From assembly GCA_963680875.1 (NCBI GenBank), contig OY804579.1, positions 53,954,036-54,018,035 of the forward strand: a stretch of DNA of 64,000 nt. The letters run 5' to 3'. Shown piece after piece: positions 47,701 to 53,655 of the stretch (within the stretch, counting starts at the first letter, position 1; each line of letters opens with the position of its first letter). This DNA comes from Bathymodiolus brooksi (lineage: Eukaryota; Mollusca; Bivalvia; Mytilida; Modiolidae). The translations under genes were made by a program, and so were the position numbers. Below the pieces are notes generated by a model. It was not told the DNA's origin. It did not search any database and saw only the letters and a list, made by a program, of their open reading frames with translations.

Positions 47701-50700
47701 ATCTAAATGTACAAATCTCTTTGTTGAAAACCAACTTAATTTAACAATAATTAAAATAGAAGACTGATAGTAAACAGCACAGTTATGTCATCAGATTTTA
47801 ATGTTTTTCCCTGAGATTTAAAATGAATTAATGTAAAAACAAATTCTGTACTTTTTTTTTTTTAACAATATTATTTTATTCAAATGCTTGTTACAACCAG
47901 CTTCATAAGCCCAAGCTTCTTGTGAAGTAATATATATATAATATAAATATAGAGACATTTGTGACACAATTATATTAAAATAATTCATATTCAAATATTT
48001 TACAAATAATTCTTTAATCTTTTTAGAAATGAACTTTTCTGAATTGTTTCATTTCCACCATATATTTGTAAGTATTCTGTACTTACTTCCAAACACTGTT
48101 TTTAGTAAATAGATATGACCATTTTTTTTTCTCTCAATGCCCGAAATATTACAATATTTCTAGTATGAATCTCCCAACTAATGGAAACAATTTAAAAATA
48201 TTGCCTTTCAACTACAGTGAAATCTGTCTAAATCAAATCTCCTCCGTACCAACTCTTGTGTTCGGAATAGACGGGGTGTTCGATTTATAAAGATTAAATT
48301 AATAAAGATTTTCTACATTTGGGACTTTATCTAATGTTTGGTTTATATGTAGGATTCTTTTTTATTCAGGCTTTGGTTTAGACAGGTTTCCTTTTTATTC
48401 AGGGTTTGGTTTAGACAGGTTTCCTTTTTATTCAGGGTTCGGTTTAGACAGGTTTCCTTTTTATTCAGGATTTGGTTTAGACAGGTTTCCTTTTTATTCA
48501 GGGTTTGGTTTAGACAGGTTTCCTTTTTATTCAGGGTTTGGTTTAGACAGGTTTCCTTTTTATTCAGGGTTTGGTTTAGACAGGTTTCCTTTTTATTCAG
48601 GGTTTGGTTTAGACAGGTTTCACTCTATTAACAACTGTACATTATTATACCCCCGCTCCCCGAAGGGGGAGGGGTGTATACTGTTTTACCTCTGTCCGTC
48701 CGTCCTTCCAAGATATTTTTCGTCGCATTTTTCTCAATAACTGTTGATGGCAGAAATCTGATATTTGGTCACAAGCGTCATATAGGTATACCATATCATG
48801 GGTAGCGTTTTTGGACCCGTCAGATTCCTACTTCGTGTTTGTCGACTTAGTTGGTTTTTATACACATTGAACATATATGCACATTTTTCGTCACATTTTT
48901 CTCAGCAACTATTGATGGCAGAAATCTGATATTTGGTCACAAGCTTCATATAGGTACCCCATATCATGGGAAGCGTTTTTTGACCCGTCAGATTCCTACT
49001 TCCTGTTTGCCGCAGAGCAGGGGTATCATAAGTGAGCATTAGCTCACAGTTCATCTTGTTTATTTGCTGTTGAACTGAAGCTGTTGTTAAATGTCCACTT
49101 ATTTTTGTTTCAGAAAATAGGTAAGAAGCAGAAAGCAGATGAAGAAATGTTTGCTGATGCTCCTGAAGAATTTCTAGACGAGATCATGGGAACATTGATG
49201 AAGGATCCTGTTATACTGCCATCATCAAGGAATATTGTAGATAGATCAACAATAGCCAGACATTTACTCAGGTAACAGATAATGTTAAAAAAATATGCCA
49301 CATTTTGCACCCTTTTACATTTTACAGTAAGCATAAATAACCCATTTGAGCAAATTCAACAACCCATTTGAGTAAATTTAACCTACATTTTACCGGTTTA
49401 GAGTATGAAATGGCCCCTAACATATAGATGAGTAGGAAATGCCCCCTAATCTGTAGATAGGTTAATATATTTCACTTGAAGACAATTAACAGAATTACCC
49501 ATTTAACCTTGAAACATATTGGCCTTTAACAGTGATGAGAAATCTCTGTTTAAAAGTAAACTATGTTATTGTTAGATCGCCTGTACCAATCCCTTTCATG
49601 CGAGGTGTATTCGATACAACATTATGTGATAAAGTTTGTCAGTTACTTGCGACAGGTTGGTGGTTTTCTCCAGACACTCCGGTTTCCTCCACCAGTAAAA
49701 TTGACCGCCCTGATATAACTGAAATATTTTTGAAAGTGGCATTAAACACCATAATCCTAACCCAATGATTCATATGAGGTATTGTCACCACTTTGTGTGA
49801 GCTGCGTTCTTAAGCTTTTTTGATAGAATTGTTTCATGGTAGGAATGTCCCTGATATGAGCCTCTATAAAGTTTGTTGCTTATAATTGTTGTTAGGAAAT
49901 CTAATGTGGCTCGCAGGGCAAAGTTATGAATAATCATATGGTGGTCCCTTACAAAAATATTTTTGGGTTTGGATTGGAAATCCAAAATGGCCACTGCTGC
50001 AGAACAGATTCAATATAGATCCTTATGAAAACACCTAACTATTTGACTGCAGACTTGGATAGATGTTCTTTTTATGATACTTCCACATATATCTGGGTTT
50101 TTTTTGTCGATTGTAAATTCAAGATGGTCATCAAACTTAAACAGAACAAAATTTATCTGAAAATGAATACTTGATTGAAATCAATTAATCAATATATGAT
50201 CTTTTTCAAAATTTTCATTTTTATGTGTGTGTATGGATCGGAAATTCAAGATTGTCAACACCGAAGGACACCAAAGTTTTAAGATAGGACCCAATGAGAA
50301 AAGAAATATATTATTGCAGAAACTAGAACTCAATCTGTACATGAATAATCATTAGAAAGTCCCAAATTATTATTTTTATTTTATTGTGTGGATTGGAAAT
50401 TCTAGATGTCACCCACCATGGGAAATAGGATTACTATATGGGAATGGGAATTAATGTCTTTTTCTCAGAATCTACAAACTTGTTTAACCAAAGCAGTGCA
50501 TGAATAACCAAGTGAGCGATACAGATACAGGTGAGCCTCTTGGTTTTTTCCCAGAATGATCCATTTAACATTGTATCATTTTACTGTATCACAGTGTTAA
50601 GAAAGCCTTATTTAAATTTAATCCATTTAATTCAATTACAGTGATCAGAATGACCCATTTAACCGCTCAGCATTATCCTTAGACATGGTCATACCACATA

Positions 50701-50756
50701 CAGAATTAAAGGAGAAAATACAAGCATGGATGCTTGAACATAGAAGTAAAAGTTGA
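23645..50756 (+). CDS. UBE4A: Ubiquitin conjugation factor E4 A (UBE4A), complete, 18 exons
   Basis: UBE4A is a U-box E3/E4 ligase of the Ufd2 family that extends ubiquitin chains. Eighteen exons join in frame through GT-AG introns to 1042 residues; human UBE4A is 1066. The N-terminus [18 protein letters not shown] matches the family start. Residues ~75-170 hold the segment with [10 protein letters not shown]...WLDMESLEQ. The helical Ufd2 core follows ([54 protein letters not shown]). The U-box is residues ~966-1037 ([51 protein letters not shown]). The [11 protein letters not shown] form and the length point to UBE4A, not UBE4B. The start is the first ATG giving this N-terminus; a TGA-ended mini-uORF overlaps it. 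No frame break is found, so the gene looks functional. Introns total about 24 kb and are full of SINEs, MITEs and decoy acceptors. Confidence 0.96.
23760..24971 (+). other. UBE4A: UBE4A intron 1
   Basis: No repeat is recognised for most of it. It contains a small palindrome around 24300-24322 (AAAATCTGC/GCAGATTTT) and, at the end, the duplicated acceptor. Confidence 0.8.
24842..24971 (+). repeat. Decoy acceptor of UBE4A exon 2 (64-bp tandem duplication)
   Basis: TTTTCTAG followed by TTATACCAGTAGAAGTAAAG and ACAG occurs at 24908 and again at the true exon start 24972. The first 24 exon bases are identical, then the copy goes back into intron sequence (AACATATG, ATTATGGTTTA), which is itself duplicated. 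Confidence 0.93.
24972..25076 (+). CDS. UBE4A: UBE4A exon 2
   Basis: 105 nt, phase 1 to 1, [20 protein letters not shown] onward. The acceptor is TTTTCTAG|TTATAC. A decoy copy of the acceptor plus 24 exon bases lies 64 bp upstream. Confidence 0.93.
25077..25745 (+). other. UBE4A: UBE4A intron 2
   Basis: AT-rich. Around 25200-25740 are lines such as GTTCTGCAAAACTGCTAAAC and ATGAAGACC(T/A)C(T/A)GG present twice, suggesting an old diverged repeat. I cannot name it. Confidence 0.5.
25746..25849 (+). CDS. UBE4A: UBE4A exon 3
   Basis: 104 nt, phase 1 to 0, [20 protein letters not shown] to MESLEQ. Confidence 0.95.
25988..26243 (+). mobile_element. SINE-A, near full length, UBE4A intron 3
   Basis: Head GGTTGCCATCGTATGGTAGT, B-box-like GAGTTCGAATCCCGC, body to GTGGCATTAAACAATCTAAC. 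One of the most complete plus-oriented copies. Confidence 0.88.
26350..26662 (+). mobile_element. SINE-B, full length, UBE4A intron 3
   Basis: tRNA-like head GGTAATGTAATGGTTAGGGT with B-box GGGTTCGAGCCCTGG, then TCAAACCAAAGACTATAAAA, GTGTCAGAGTGGAGCGACAT, CAGTGAGTCGGCGCTATAAA and GCTCACTTGGCGTTAAGCAA, ending in a CACTCACTCACT tail. Serves here as the reference copy. Confidence 0.88.
26896..27057 (+). CDS. UBE4A: UBE4A exon 4
   Basis: 162 nt, phase 0 to 0, [20 protein letters not shown] to RVKNLENQ. Confidence 0.95.
27192..28378. mobile_element. hAT-like non-autonomous element, UBE4A intron 4
   Basis: TIRs CAGGCCTC(G/T)ACATTAAC. Many subterminal GGACAAGT/TTGTCCG motifs occur near both ends, as in hAT elements. 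No 8-bp target duplication can be made out. A ~36-bp-stem palindrome sits inside at about 27798-27895. Confidence 0.72.
27798..27895. repeat. Palindrome inside the hAT-like element
   Basis: CTTGTTTCTGGTAAAAAAAA then TATACCTAGATACT is mirrored by AGTATCTAGGTATA and TTTTTTTGACCAGAAACAAG, with a loop of about 9 bases. Confidence 0.9.
28379..28652 (-). mobile_element. SINE-A, near full length, UBE4A intron 4
   Basis: From TTATGGTTATGGTGTTTAAC to CCACTACCATACGATCATGA. Its tail end directly abuts the hAT-like TIR. Confidence 0.87.
28653..29684 (+). other. UBE4A: Rest of UBE4A intron 4
   Basis: No repeat family or gene recognised over about 1 kb. The acceptor region TTTTATTTTATTGACAG ends it. Confidence 0.6.
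29685..29838 (+). CDS. UBE4A: UBE4A exon 5
   Basis: 154 nt, phase 0 to 1, [20 protein letters not shown] to SEDSFMS. The donor is GTCAT|GTTAGT. Confidence 0.92.
29839..30713 (+). other. UBE4A: UBE4A intron 5, left part
   Basis: No recognised element. The last bases before 30714 (AATGATATCTGTATTATT) resemble the acceptor-array unit further right. Confidence 0.6.
30714..32195. mobile_element. 1.48-kb repeat element with GCTCACCTG / CAGGTGAGC ends, UBE4A intron 5
   Basis: Begins AGCTCACCTGGCCATAGGCC and ends GTCAGGTGAGCGATACAGGC then CTCACCTGAGCCTCTAG. The left has a CGTCCGTCGTCCGTCCGTCC stretch. The interior is six to seven diverged copies of a ~170-bp unit with CTCTGAAACCA, ACATAGGACCCTATGGGAAA and CAAGATGGC(C/T)GCCAT. 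A widespread molluscan family from memory; its mechanism of movement is unclear to me. Confidence 0.82.
32201..33065 (+). repeat. 41-bp array of 21 decoy splice acceptors before UBE4A exon 6
   Basis: Each unit starts CACACAGCTATACTGTAATG, which copies the first 20 exon bases (CAGACAGCAATACTGTAATG), and continues with ATCTCTCTATTATTTTTACAG-like polypyrimidine and AG. I count 21 units plus the true exon start at 33066; first unit at 32204. Five units read ACGG instead of ACAG, so have lost the AG; 16 keep it. The frame of a decoy (41 = 2 mod 3) reaches TAA in its second unit. Confidence 0.95.
33066..33277 (+). CDS. UBE4A: UBE4A exon 6
   Basis: 212 nt, phase 1 to 0, [20 protein letters not shown] to [10 protein letters not shown]. 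The acceptor TTTTTACAG|CAGACAG is the last of a 22-copy array. Confidence 0.95.
33278..33351 (+). other. UBE4A: UBE4A intron 6, start
   Basis: Donor GCAAAG|GTAGAT and AT-rich spacer before the SINE-B. Confidence 0.7.
33352..34618 (+). mobile_element. SINE-B with its body expanded to a minisatellite, UBE4A intron 6
   Basis: Head GGTGATGTAATGGTTTGCGC and body AGCATTAGGAAGTAAGAGCA on the left, tail CAGTGAGCTAGCACTATAAA and ATCACTCACTTC on the right. Between them part of the SINE is repeated about 18 times. Confidence 0.9.
33496..34479 (+). repeat. 55-bp minisatellite derived from SINE-B
   Basis: Unit of 55 bp: AGACTTGGCTCTGAATTAGG, ATAATGTGTCTGAGTGGAGC, AACATGTCTACCCAC. About 18 copies, most nearly identical; a few with AGTTACATG and an extra CAC, one shortened at about 34103-34137. 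Confidence 0.97.
34648..34799 (+). repeat. 38-bp array of three decoy acceptors before UBE4A exon 7
   Basis: Unit GTACTTATTATTATACAAAC then TATTACATTATTATATAG. Decoy exon starts at 34686, 34724, 34762; true start at 34800 (GTACTTTTGG). Only the first six exon bases are shared. Units are identical to each other. Confidence 0.95.
34800..34985 (+). CDS. UBE4A: UBE4A exon 7
   Basis: 186 nt, phase 0 to 0, [20 protein letters not shown] to IENSIQQ. The acceptor is ATATAG|GTACTT, with three decoys upstream. Confidence 0.94.
34986..36060 (+). other. UBE4A: UBE4A intron 7
   Basis: Contains the hairpin at 35604-35768. Upstream, 35340-35400 has GACTGTTCCC, a motif shared with the hairpin, so the element may be larger. 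Confidence 0.6.
35604..35768. mobile_element. 165-bp hairpin (MITE-like), UBE4A intron 7
   Basis: Arms of ~78 bp: ACAGTTATTTCATGCCTGTT and CAGGGAACAGTCAAAACTA are mirrored by TAGTTTTGACTGTTCCCTG and AACAGGCATGAAATAACTGT. The loop is only a few bases around 35685. Confidence 0.9.
36061..36178 (+). CDS. UBE4A: UBE4A exon 8
   Basis: 118 nt, phase 0 to 1, [20 protein letters not shown] to QCISANS. Confidence 0.95.
36179..36614 (+). other. UBE4A: UBE4A intron 8
   Basis: 436 bp, AT-rich, ending AATTTTCAG. Nothing recognised inside. Confidence 0.85.
36615..36830 (+). CDS. UBE4A: UBE4A exon 9
   Basis: 216 nt, phase 1 to 1, [20 protein letters not shown] to KSIHAF. Confidence 0.95.
36886..37215 (+). 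mobile_element. SINE-B interrupted by a MITE, UBE4A intron 9
   Basis: Left piece GTTCGAGCCCTGG; right piece TCTGGTCAATCCAAAGACTA to GTAAGCCAGCACTATAAAAA. A 145-bp inverted-repeat element splits them. The tRNA-like left half upstream of the B-box is absent. Confidence 0.82.
36898..37042. mobile_element. 145-bp MITE nested in SINE-B
   Basis: TIRs GGCCCC(A/G)(G/A)TGCCATAAAACTT, two mismatches in 21. AT-rich inside with TTTGATTGGCTGAGAAC. Confidence 0.85.
37377..37634 (+). CDS. UBE4A: UBE4A exon 10
   Basis: 258 nt, phase 1 to 1, starts [29 protein letters not shown] is a conserved UBE4A signature (human LDKETCLIP). Confidence 0.95.
37833..38321 (+). mobile_element. GCCCCCGC-type repeat, copy 1, UBE4A intron 10
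   Basis: Left end ATGCCCCCGCGACGAAGAGT; right end AAGTGCGGAGGCATACTTCT then TTTCTAG. Inside CCGTCTGGATATAGATACAT and GGAGCTACAGCTTTAATATT occur twice. Same family as 42806-43689. Confidence 0.82.
38322..38818 (+). other. UBE4A: Rest of UBE4A intron 10
   Basis: No recognised element; an ORF at 38506-38763 is intronic and has no domain. Confidence 0.6.
38819..39075 (+). CDS. UBE4A: UBE4A exon 11
   Basis: 257 nt, phase 1 to 0, [20 protein letters not shown] to FKDQIFE. Confidence 0.95.
39292..39552 (+). mobile_element. SINE-A, near full length, UBE4A intron 11
   Basis: CCGTGGTCATGATCGTATGG, GAGTTCGAATCCCGTTCATG, ending CATTAAACACCATAACTATA then ACCCTAGCC. Confidence 0.88.
39643..39800 (+). 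CDS. UBE4A: UBE4A exon 12
   Basis: 158 nt, phase 0 to 2, [38 protein letters not shown] matches the family [14 protein letters not shown] stretch. Confidence 0.95.
39801..40455 (+). other. UBE4A: UBE4A intron 12, left part
   Basis: Nothing recognised; T-rich stretch at 40071-40100. Confidence 0.6.
40456..40703. mobile_element. ~250-bp inverted-repeat element, UBE4A intron 12
   Basis: Ends TTTACTGATATGTC are inverted; further in, CCATTACGGGTCAC(A/G)TG is inverted again (40498 and 40663 sides). Imperfect arms of about 60 bp. Confidence 0.75.
41047..41307 (+). mobile_element. 5'-truncated SINE-B just before UBE4A exon 13
   Basis: TGCTGCTTCCCCACTAAGCA to TCACTCACTCACTCAATCAA. Flanked by a 14-bp target duplication TGTAAAAACTTATT at 41033-41046 and 41308-41321. 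The exon begins at 41326, four bases after the right duplication. Confidence 0.9.
41326..41518 (+). CDS. UBE4A: UBE4A exon 13
   Basis: 193 nt, phase 2 to 0, contains [20 protein letters not shown]. The acceptor ATTGTAG|GTATTT lies only a few bases from the end of a SINE-B insertion. Confidence 0.95.
41553..42483 (+). mobile_element. pogo/Tigger-like DNA transposon remnant, UBE4A intron 13
   Basis: Left end TACAGTCAAACCTGCCGTAA, right end (reversed) CAGTCAAACCTGTCTATAGT; many GGTCACC motifs. TA precedes the left end; the right flank is TG. Inside, an interrupted frame at about 42020-42200 reads [20 protein letters not shown] and [20 protein letters not shown], like the N-terminal CENP-B-type helix-turn-helix of Tigger transposases. 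The catalytic domain is absent. Confidence 0.85.
42020..42212 (+). pseudogene. Tigger transposase DNA-binding domain fragment
   Basis: Two frames carry the [23 protein letters not shown] in one, [20 protein letters not shown] in the next, so at least one frameshift and stops lie between. This resembles the pattern K.I..L..KREIL...E....SSRKR of pogo/Tigger elements. Confidence 0.78.
42527..42760 (-). mobile_element. SINE-A, UBE4A intron 13
   Basis: GGGTTAGGTTAGGGTTATGG at the tail, CACAACTTTAGTGGTGATAG, head CCAACTACCATGCAATGATG. Tail is telomere-like. Confidence 0.87.
42806..43689 (+). mobile_element. GCCCCCGC-type repeat, copy 2, UBE4A intron 13
   Basis: Left ATGCCCCCGCGACAAAGAGT; right AAGTGCGGGGGCATACTTCT then TTTCTAG. 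A ~170-bp internal block starting GTTCGTCCGTCTGGATATAG and ending GGTAGTTGGACTTAGTCATT is present three times, versus about twice in the copy at 37833. Confidence 0.85.
43931..44055 (+). repeat. 61-bp array of two decoy acceptors before UBE4A exon 14
   Basis: ACTTGATCACAGTATGCTAA at 43934 and ACTTTATCACAGTATGCTAA at 43995 mimic the true exon start ACATTATCGCAATATGCAGA at 44056. All three follow AG: TTTTAG, TTTCAG, TTTCAG. From 43995 the frame runs [16 protein letters not shown] then TAA. Confidence 0.94.
44056..44169 (+). CDS. UBE4A: UBE4A exon 14
   Basis: 114 nt, phase 0 to 0, [20 protein letters not shown] to LLDEALD. Two decoy acceptors lie upstream at 61-bp spacing. Confidence 0.95.
44170..44676 (+). 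other. UBE4A: UBE4A intron 14, left part
   Basis: Nothing recognised. Includes GATAATAGATACATTTGT-like AT-rich sequence only. Confidence 0.6.
44677..45512 (+). repeat. 33-bp minisatellite and higher-order repeat, UBE4A intron 14
   Basis: About 14-15 copies of a 33-bp unit (CTTATAAGGCCACTCCCACC then AAAGGTCACCCCT) to 45150, then three larger units with CAGGTCAGCTTTCAG(T/A)TGAT, TACTACTGAACTGCCCC and CAAGAGAGGCCACCCCT. As 33 is a multiple of three, both strands keep open frames (173-193 codons) with 11-residue repeats; these are by-products. Confidence 0.95.
45796..46047 (+). CDS. UBE4A: UBE4A exon 15
   Basis: 252 nt, phase 0 to 0, [20 protein letters not shown] to LNYFLVHL. The donor ACTTG|GTAATT is repeated twice in the intron at 30-bp spacing. 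Confidence 0.95.
46048..46110 (+). repeat. Decoy donors after UBE4A exon 15 (30-bp repeat)
   Basis: The true donor ACTTG|GTAATTG (46047/46048) is followed by TTCTTG|GTAATCA (46077/46078) and TTCTTG|GTATTTT (46107/46108). Between copies lies TTATTTTTAG|ATTCTTG, so a 7-base ATTCTTG is bounded by AG and GT. Confidence 0.85.
46134..46867. mobile_element. 734-bp palindromic foldback element, UBE4A intron 15
   Basis: Outer ends CACTGG(T/C)G... and GATCGTGGTAACTGCAGTTA are inverted; direct ATTAAC flanks at 46128-46133 and 46868-46873. The centre (about 46557, ATAGATTAATCTAT) has no spacer. Near it, ~41-bp blocks with GGAAGATAATCGTAACTCCA are repeated, four on the left and two on the right. hAT-like TIR start, but a 6-bp duplication is atypical. 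Confidence 0.9.
46874..47440 (+). other. UBE4A: Rest of UBE4A intron 15
   Basis: No recognised element. Weak threefold similarity around 47160-47290 (AAGGTGT...TGATACAACCT). Confidence 0.55.
47441..47692 (+). CDS. UBE4A: UBE4A exon 16
   Basis: 252 nt, phase 0 to 0, [47 protein letters not shown]. Confidence 0.95.
47693..48357 (+). other. UBE4A: UBE4A intron 16, left part
   Basis: AT-rich sequence with no recognised element. At 48221-48290 CTGTCTAAATCAAATCTCC...GTGTTCGGAATAGACGG resembles the flank of the minisatellite that follows. Confidence 0.5.
48358..48622 (+). repeat. 33-bp minisatellite, UBE4A intron 16
   Basis: Eight copies of GACAGGTTTCCTTTTTATTC then AGGGTTTGGTTTA, nearly identical. 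Confidence 0.96.
48653..49029. mobile_element. TATACCCCCGC-type MITE, UBE4A intron 16
   Basis: Left TATACCCCCGCTCCCCGAAG, right GAGCAGGGGTATCATAA. Inside a ~170-bp block with GATGGCAGAAATCTGATATT is present twice. Related to 11048-11559. Confidence 0.75.
49114..49271 (+). CDS. UBE4A: UBE4A exon 17, first part of the U-box
   Basis: 158 nt, phase 0 to 2. Encodes [28 protein letters not shown] and [11 protein letters not shown], the E2-contacting N-terminal half of the U-box. Confidence 0.97.
49590..49766 (+). mobile_element. SINE-A, 5'-truncated, UBE4A intron 17
   Basis: CATGCGAGGTGTATTCGATA to AAAGTGGCATTAAACACCAT then AATCCTAACCC. Confidence 0.86.
49785..50545. repeat. Degraded repeat of the GCTCACCTG family, UBE4A intron 17
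   Basis: AAATCCAAAATGGCCACTGC, ATAGGACCCAATGAGAAA, GGAAATTC(A/T)AGAT, ending GTGAGCGATACAGATACAGG then TGAGCCTCTTGG. Same layout as 30714-32195 but older. Confidence 0.7.
50642..50756 (+). CDS. UBE4A: UBE4A exon 18, end of U-box and stop
   Basis: 115 nt, phase 2 to stop. Encodes [40 protein letters not shown]. The DPFNR loop is characteristic of Ufd2-type U-boxes. Confidence 0.97.
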
Positions 50757-50790
50757 TGGTAGTTTATATTATATAGAACGTGACAATACT

Positions 50791-50856
50791 GATACTGTTA
50801 TAGTGGAAAGTGGCGTTAATCACCATAACCCTAACCCTGATACTGTTATAGTGGAA
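50791..50856 (+). mobile_element. 30-bp SINE-A 3' end with 18-bp target duplication in the UBE4A 3' UTR
   Basis: GATACTGTTATAGTGGAA occurs at 50791-50808 and again at 50839-50856. Between them are the last 30 bases of SINE-A (AGTGGCGTTAATCACCATAA then CCCTAACCCT). Confidence 0.93.
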
Positions 50857-51227
50857 CCTATTGTACTATGTTTACTAGTATAATGACAGCAATCAACTTT
50901 CTGTGATATATTGGTGTAGAAAATAGTGTTCTGACATTGCTTTTACTGTGAATTGACTTGAAGATGTGAATAGCAGTATAAGAGGTTGAACAATAATTAA
51001 TTGGCAGCAAAATTTAATTCATAAATTTGTGGACTTTGTTCGTGATTCTTTGTAGCTCAATATATGTATGTTTGAAATTTGCAATGATTTAAACACAAAA
51101 TCAACAAAAATTGATACTGAGCAGTGATATTTCACAATACCATGTATATTGTATACAAGAGAATTTATTATAGAATTAATTTATAATGCATAAGGTACAG
51201 TGATCTGTCCCACTAATTGAATGAGGT

Positions 51228-51233
51228 AATAAA
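51228..51233 (+). promoter_or_regulatory. UBE4A: Candidate UBE4A poly(A) signal
   Basis: AATAAA in GGTAATAAAACC, 472 nt after the stop. Others may be used. Confidence 0.45.
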
Positions 51234-51250
51234 ACCTAATAGAAATTCTG

Positions 51251-51390
51251 GACTGGGTTGTACAAACCTCAATTAAATTTAAGTGTCAGTTAAATCTTAA
51301 TTGACTCTTAAATTTACTTGAACTATGCATGAAATTAATTTACACTTTTAATTGAAGCTTAAATTTAATTGAGGTTTGTGCCACCCAGTC
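51251..51390. mobile_element. 140-bp MITE
   Basis: TIRs of ~33 bp: GACTGGGTTGTACAAACCTC continuing AATTAAATTTAAG, mirrored by CTTAAATTTAATTGAGGTTT then GTGCCACCCAGTC. Confidence 0.9.
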
Positions 51391-53451
51391 CTGGTTTTTA
51401 AGTACAAAATGGATTTCACAGATGAATAAACCAACATTTTATTAATGAAAAGCACAATTTGCACTTAAAACCAAAATTTGTCAGACATTTTCATGAAGTC
51501 ACACAATCAGTTGGAAGCCATTTTGTTCTATTTCCTGCTGTTATTAAAGTAACAAATTGGAAGGGAAAACATCAATAGAAAATGTATGCAAATACAAATT
51601 TATTTAAATTTTGTTTGATTACAGTACAGAAAGGGACATACCGTGATTGATCACTCCGAGAGACATAATTTTTAATCCTTTAGACATATCATCACGGACA
51701 TAAACCCACTGTGATAGACCTAAAAAGGACCATAAAACAAGGTGGTGGGGATTAAATTTTATTGCTCTCGGTCACCTGTGCGCCGATTGATATTTTACCA
51801 CCAATTAAGAGATTAGCGTTACCTGTTCTACCTGTTGACTTTTAATATCGTAAGCCGTAATTATTGCTACTGAAGGATGTATTTTTGAAAATTAATTTTG
51901 TATCCTCTTGCTGTTAATATTTGACTGTTTGTTGCTTTTCATTGCCAAAGAATGTCTGTCTTGTTATCGTTTTCGTTTGTTTTAGAAAGTTCTACTTTAT
52001 GACCTCAAGTTCTATATTAAGAATTTTGTTGAAACCGCAACTGAACTTTATCTTGTTTAATTTTAATTTCTCATTTTTTTTCTTCTGTTGGGTCGAATTC
52101 AGTATGTAATTGAATTATTCGTAAATACAGGCTACTTCATAAATGTATTTTTTTTTTATATGTTATACCGCAAGCGCGAGGTTTTGAAGCACGGACTTTG
52201 CAAGCGCGGGTTTTGTAGTGTTTAGTTGGTAAAGAGCAGACTTAAAATTGATTATTGGTTTATTTTGTGTTTTGGACTTTTACCTCTCGTATTGAAAAAA
52301 AATAACAATTCAAGTCAACTGTTTTACACACTTGGCTTGTTACGTAATTCCGTTATAGATGAAAATAATTTTCTTTAAAATTGCAAACAAAAACCTATAA
52401 CAATCCAAATTTACGTAGCCTAATGGCTACGAAATGAACAAAAAGCGGAAAACGAAGAGCATGCTTTTAATTTGTTTCATAAACTTTGGGGGTTTTTTTG
52501 GCTGTATTTTGTCACAAATCTATTGGGTTGAAAGCCAATTAAGATTTGAATTTGAATAAATAAATAAACTGGTGACATTTGATTTTGGTCAGATACTGTG
52601 TAATGTCAAACATTTGTAGGGGAAAAATCATGATAAAGGTTAATTCCTTATTTCCTTTCACGTTTCTAAACTTTCTGCAGATTAGCCGCTAATTTCCAAA
52701 ATATATCCGTAAATTTAGTGACTTTTGGACATGTAGTACTTCTTTGAACGATCTGTTTATAAATATTTGTTTCGTTAATTTTTAATCAAGTTCTTCAATG
52801 GCCTTATACAAATTATTTAGTACGTATTTCTACAACGAAAAGGGTTTTAACTGGGTTTTCTACGAAGATTAAAATAAAAAAAAAAATTACTGAACGTATA
52901 AAAAATATTAGTGAACTAAAATGTAAAATTGAACTGGAAATACGTTTTAAAACGTAACAAATCACGCATATCGCGCATGTGTTTATATGAAACTTCATTT
53001 GTGCACAAGCCAGGTCACGTGTACGCGTGTAGATACGCAATACACAGCCAAGGTTAAAAATCTTTGAAACAAATTTGCACAACCCATGATTTCACTGAAT
53101 TGAAGTTGAATAATCATTTTTTATTTACATTTTATTCATCAATTCAAATGAACTCTCCATTCTCGTGCTATTTCCTCGATCTCGGGATTTCATTCCCGGG
53201 ATTACGTTCAAGGATGTTTTACGTTTTGAGGAAAGAAATAAAAATGTTTTTTCTTAATTCTGAGGGGAATCTGAGACAGTACCTGAAAAAAAACAAAAAA
53301 AACCGATATAAAAACGTAATTTCACCTGTACATCTTATCTGACTAGTTTACCTGTAAAACGACACACTTGATTACAAGATTAACACCTGGTGTTTTATTG
53401 CCACCTGATCACCGACATGAATTAAAATTTTTAATCCCCATCACTCTCCTT
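51391..53451. other. Intergenic, no gene supported
   Basis: Scattered short ORFs only. GTGATTGATCAC occurs at about 51651 and about 53677, possibly the ends of an old element, but the rest of the ends does not match well. CAAGCGCGAGGTTTT / CAAGCGCGGGTTTT at about 52170-52215 is a short direct repeat. Confidence 0.5.
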
Positions 53452-53655
53452 TGAACCGTAATGAGAGCGGGAGGTTTGGCGCCTTAAAATCTGATTCAAC
53501 CCACCATTTCTTTAGAAATGCCTGTACCAAGTCAGGGTCATTACGGTTTTCACAGTTTTCCGGTTGTTGACTGATTTTGTCTGTTTATATAATTATGAGT
53601 TTTGACTTTCCCTTTGTAAGATTGTTCGGAGTTCGGTAATTTTGTTATTACCTTT
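53452..53655 (-). repeat. Dispersed repeat, mussel type (copy 2)
   Basis: Near-exact reverse complement of 19601-19815: AGAGCGGGAGGTTTGGCGCC, TAGAAATGCCTGTACCAAGT, AAGATTGTTCGGAGTTCGGT. Confidence 0.87.

Larger units (their letters stand above)
50757..51250 (+). other. UBE4A: UBE4A 3' UTR region
   Basis: Begins after the TGA. Contains a 30-bp SINE-A insertion (50791-50856) and candidate poly(A) signal AATAAA at 51228-51233. Confidence 0.6.
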
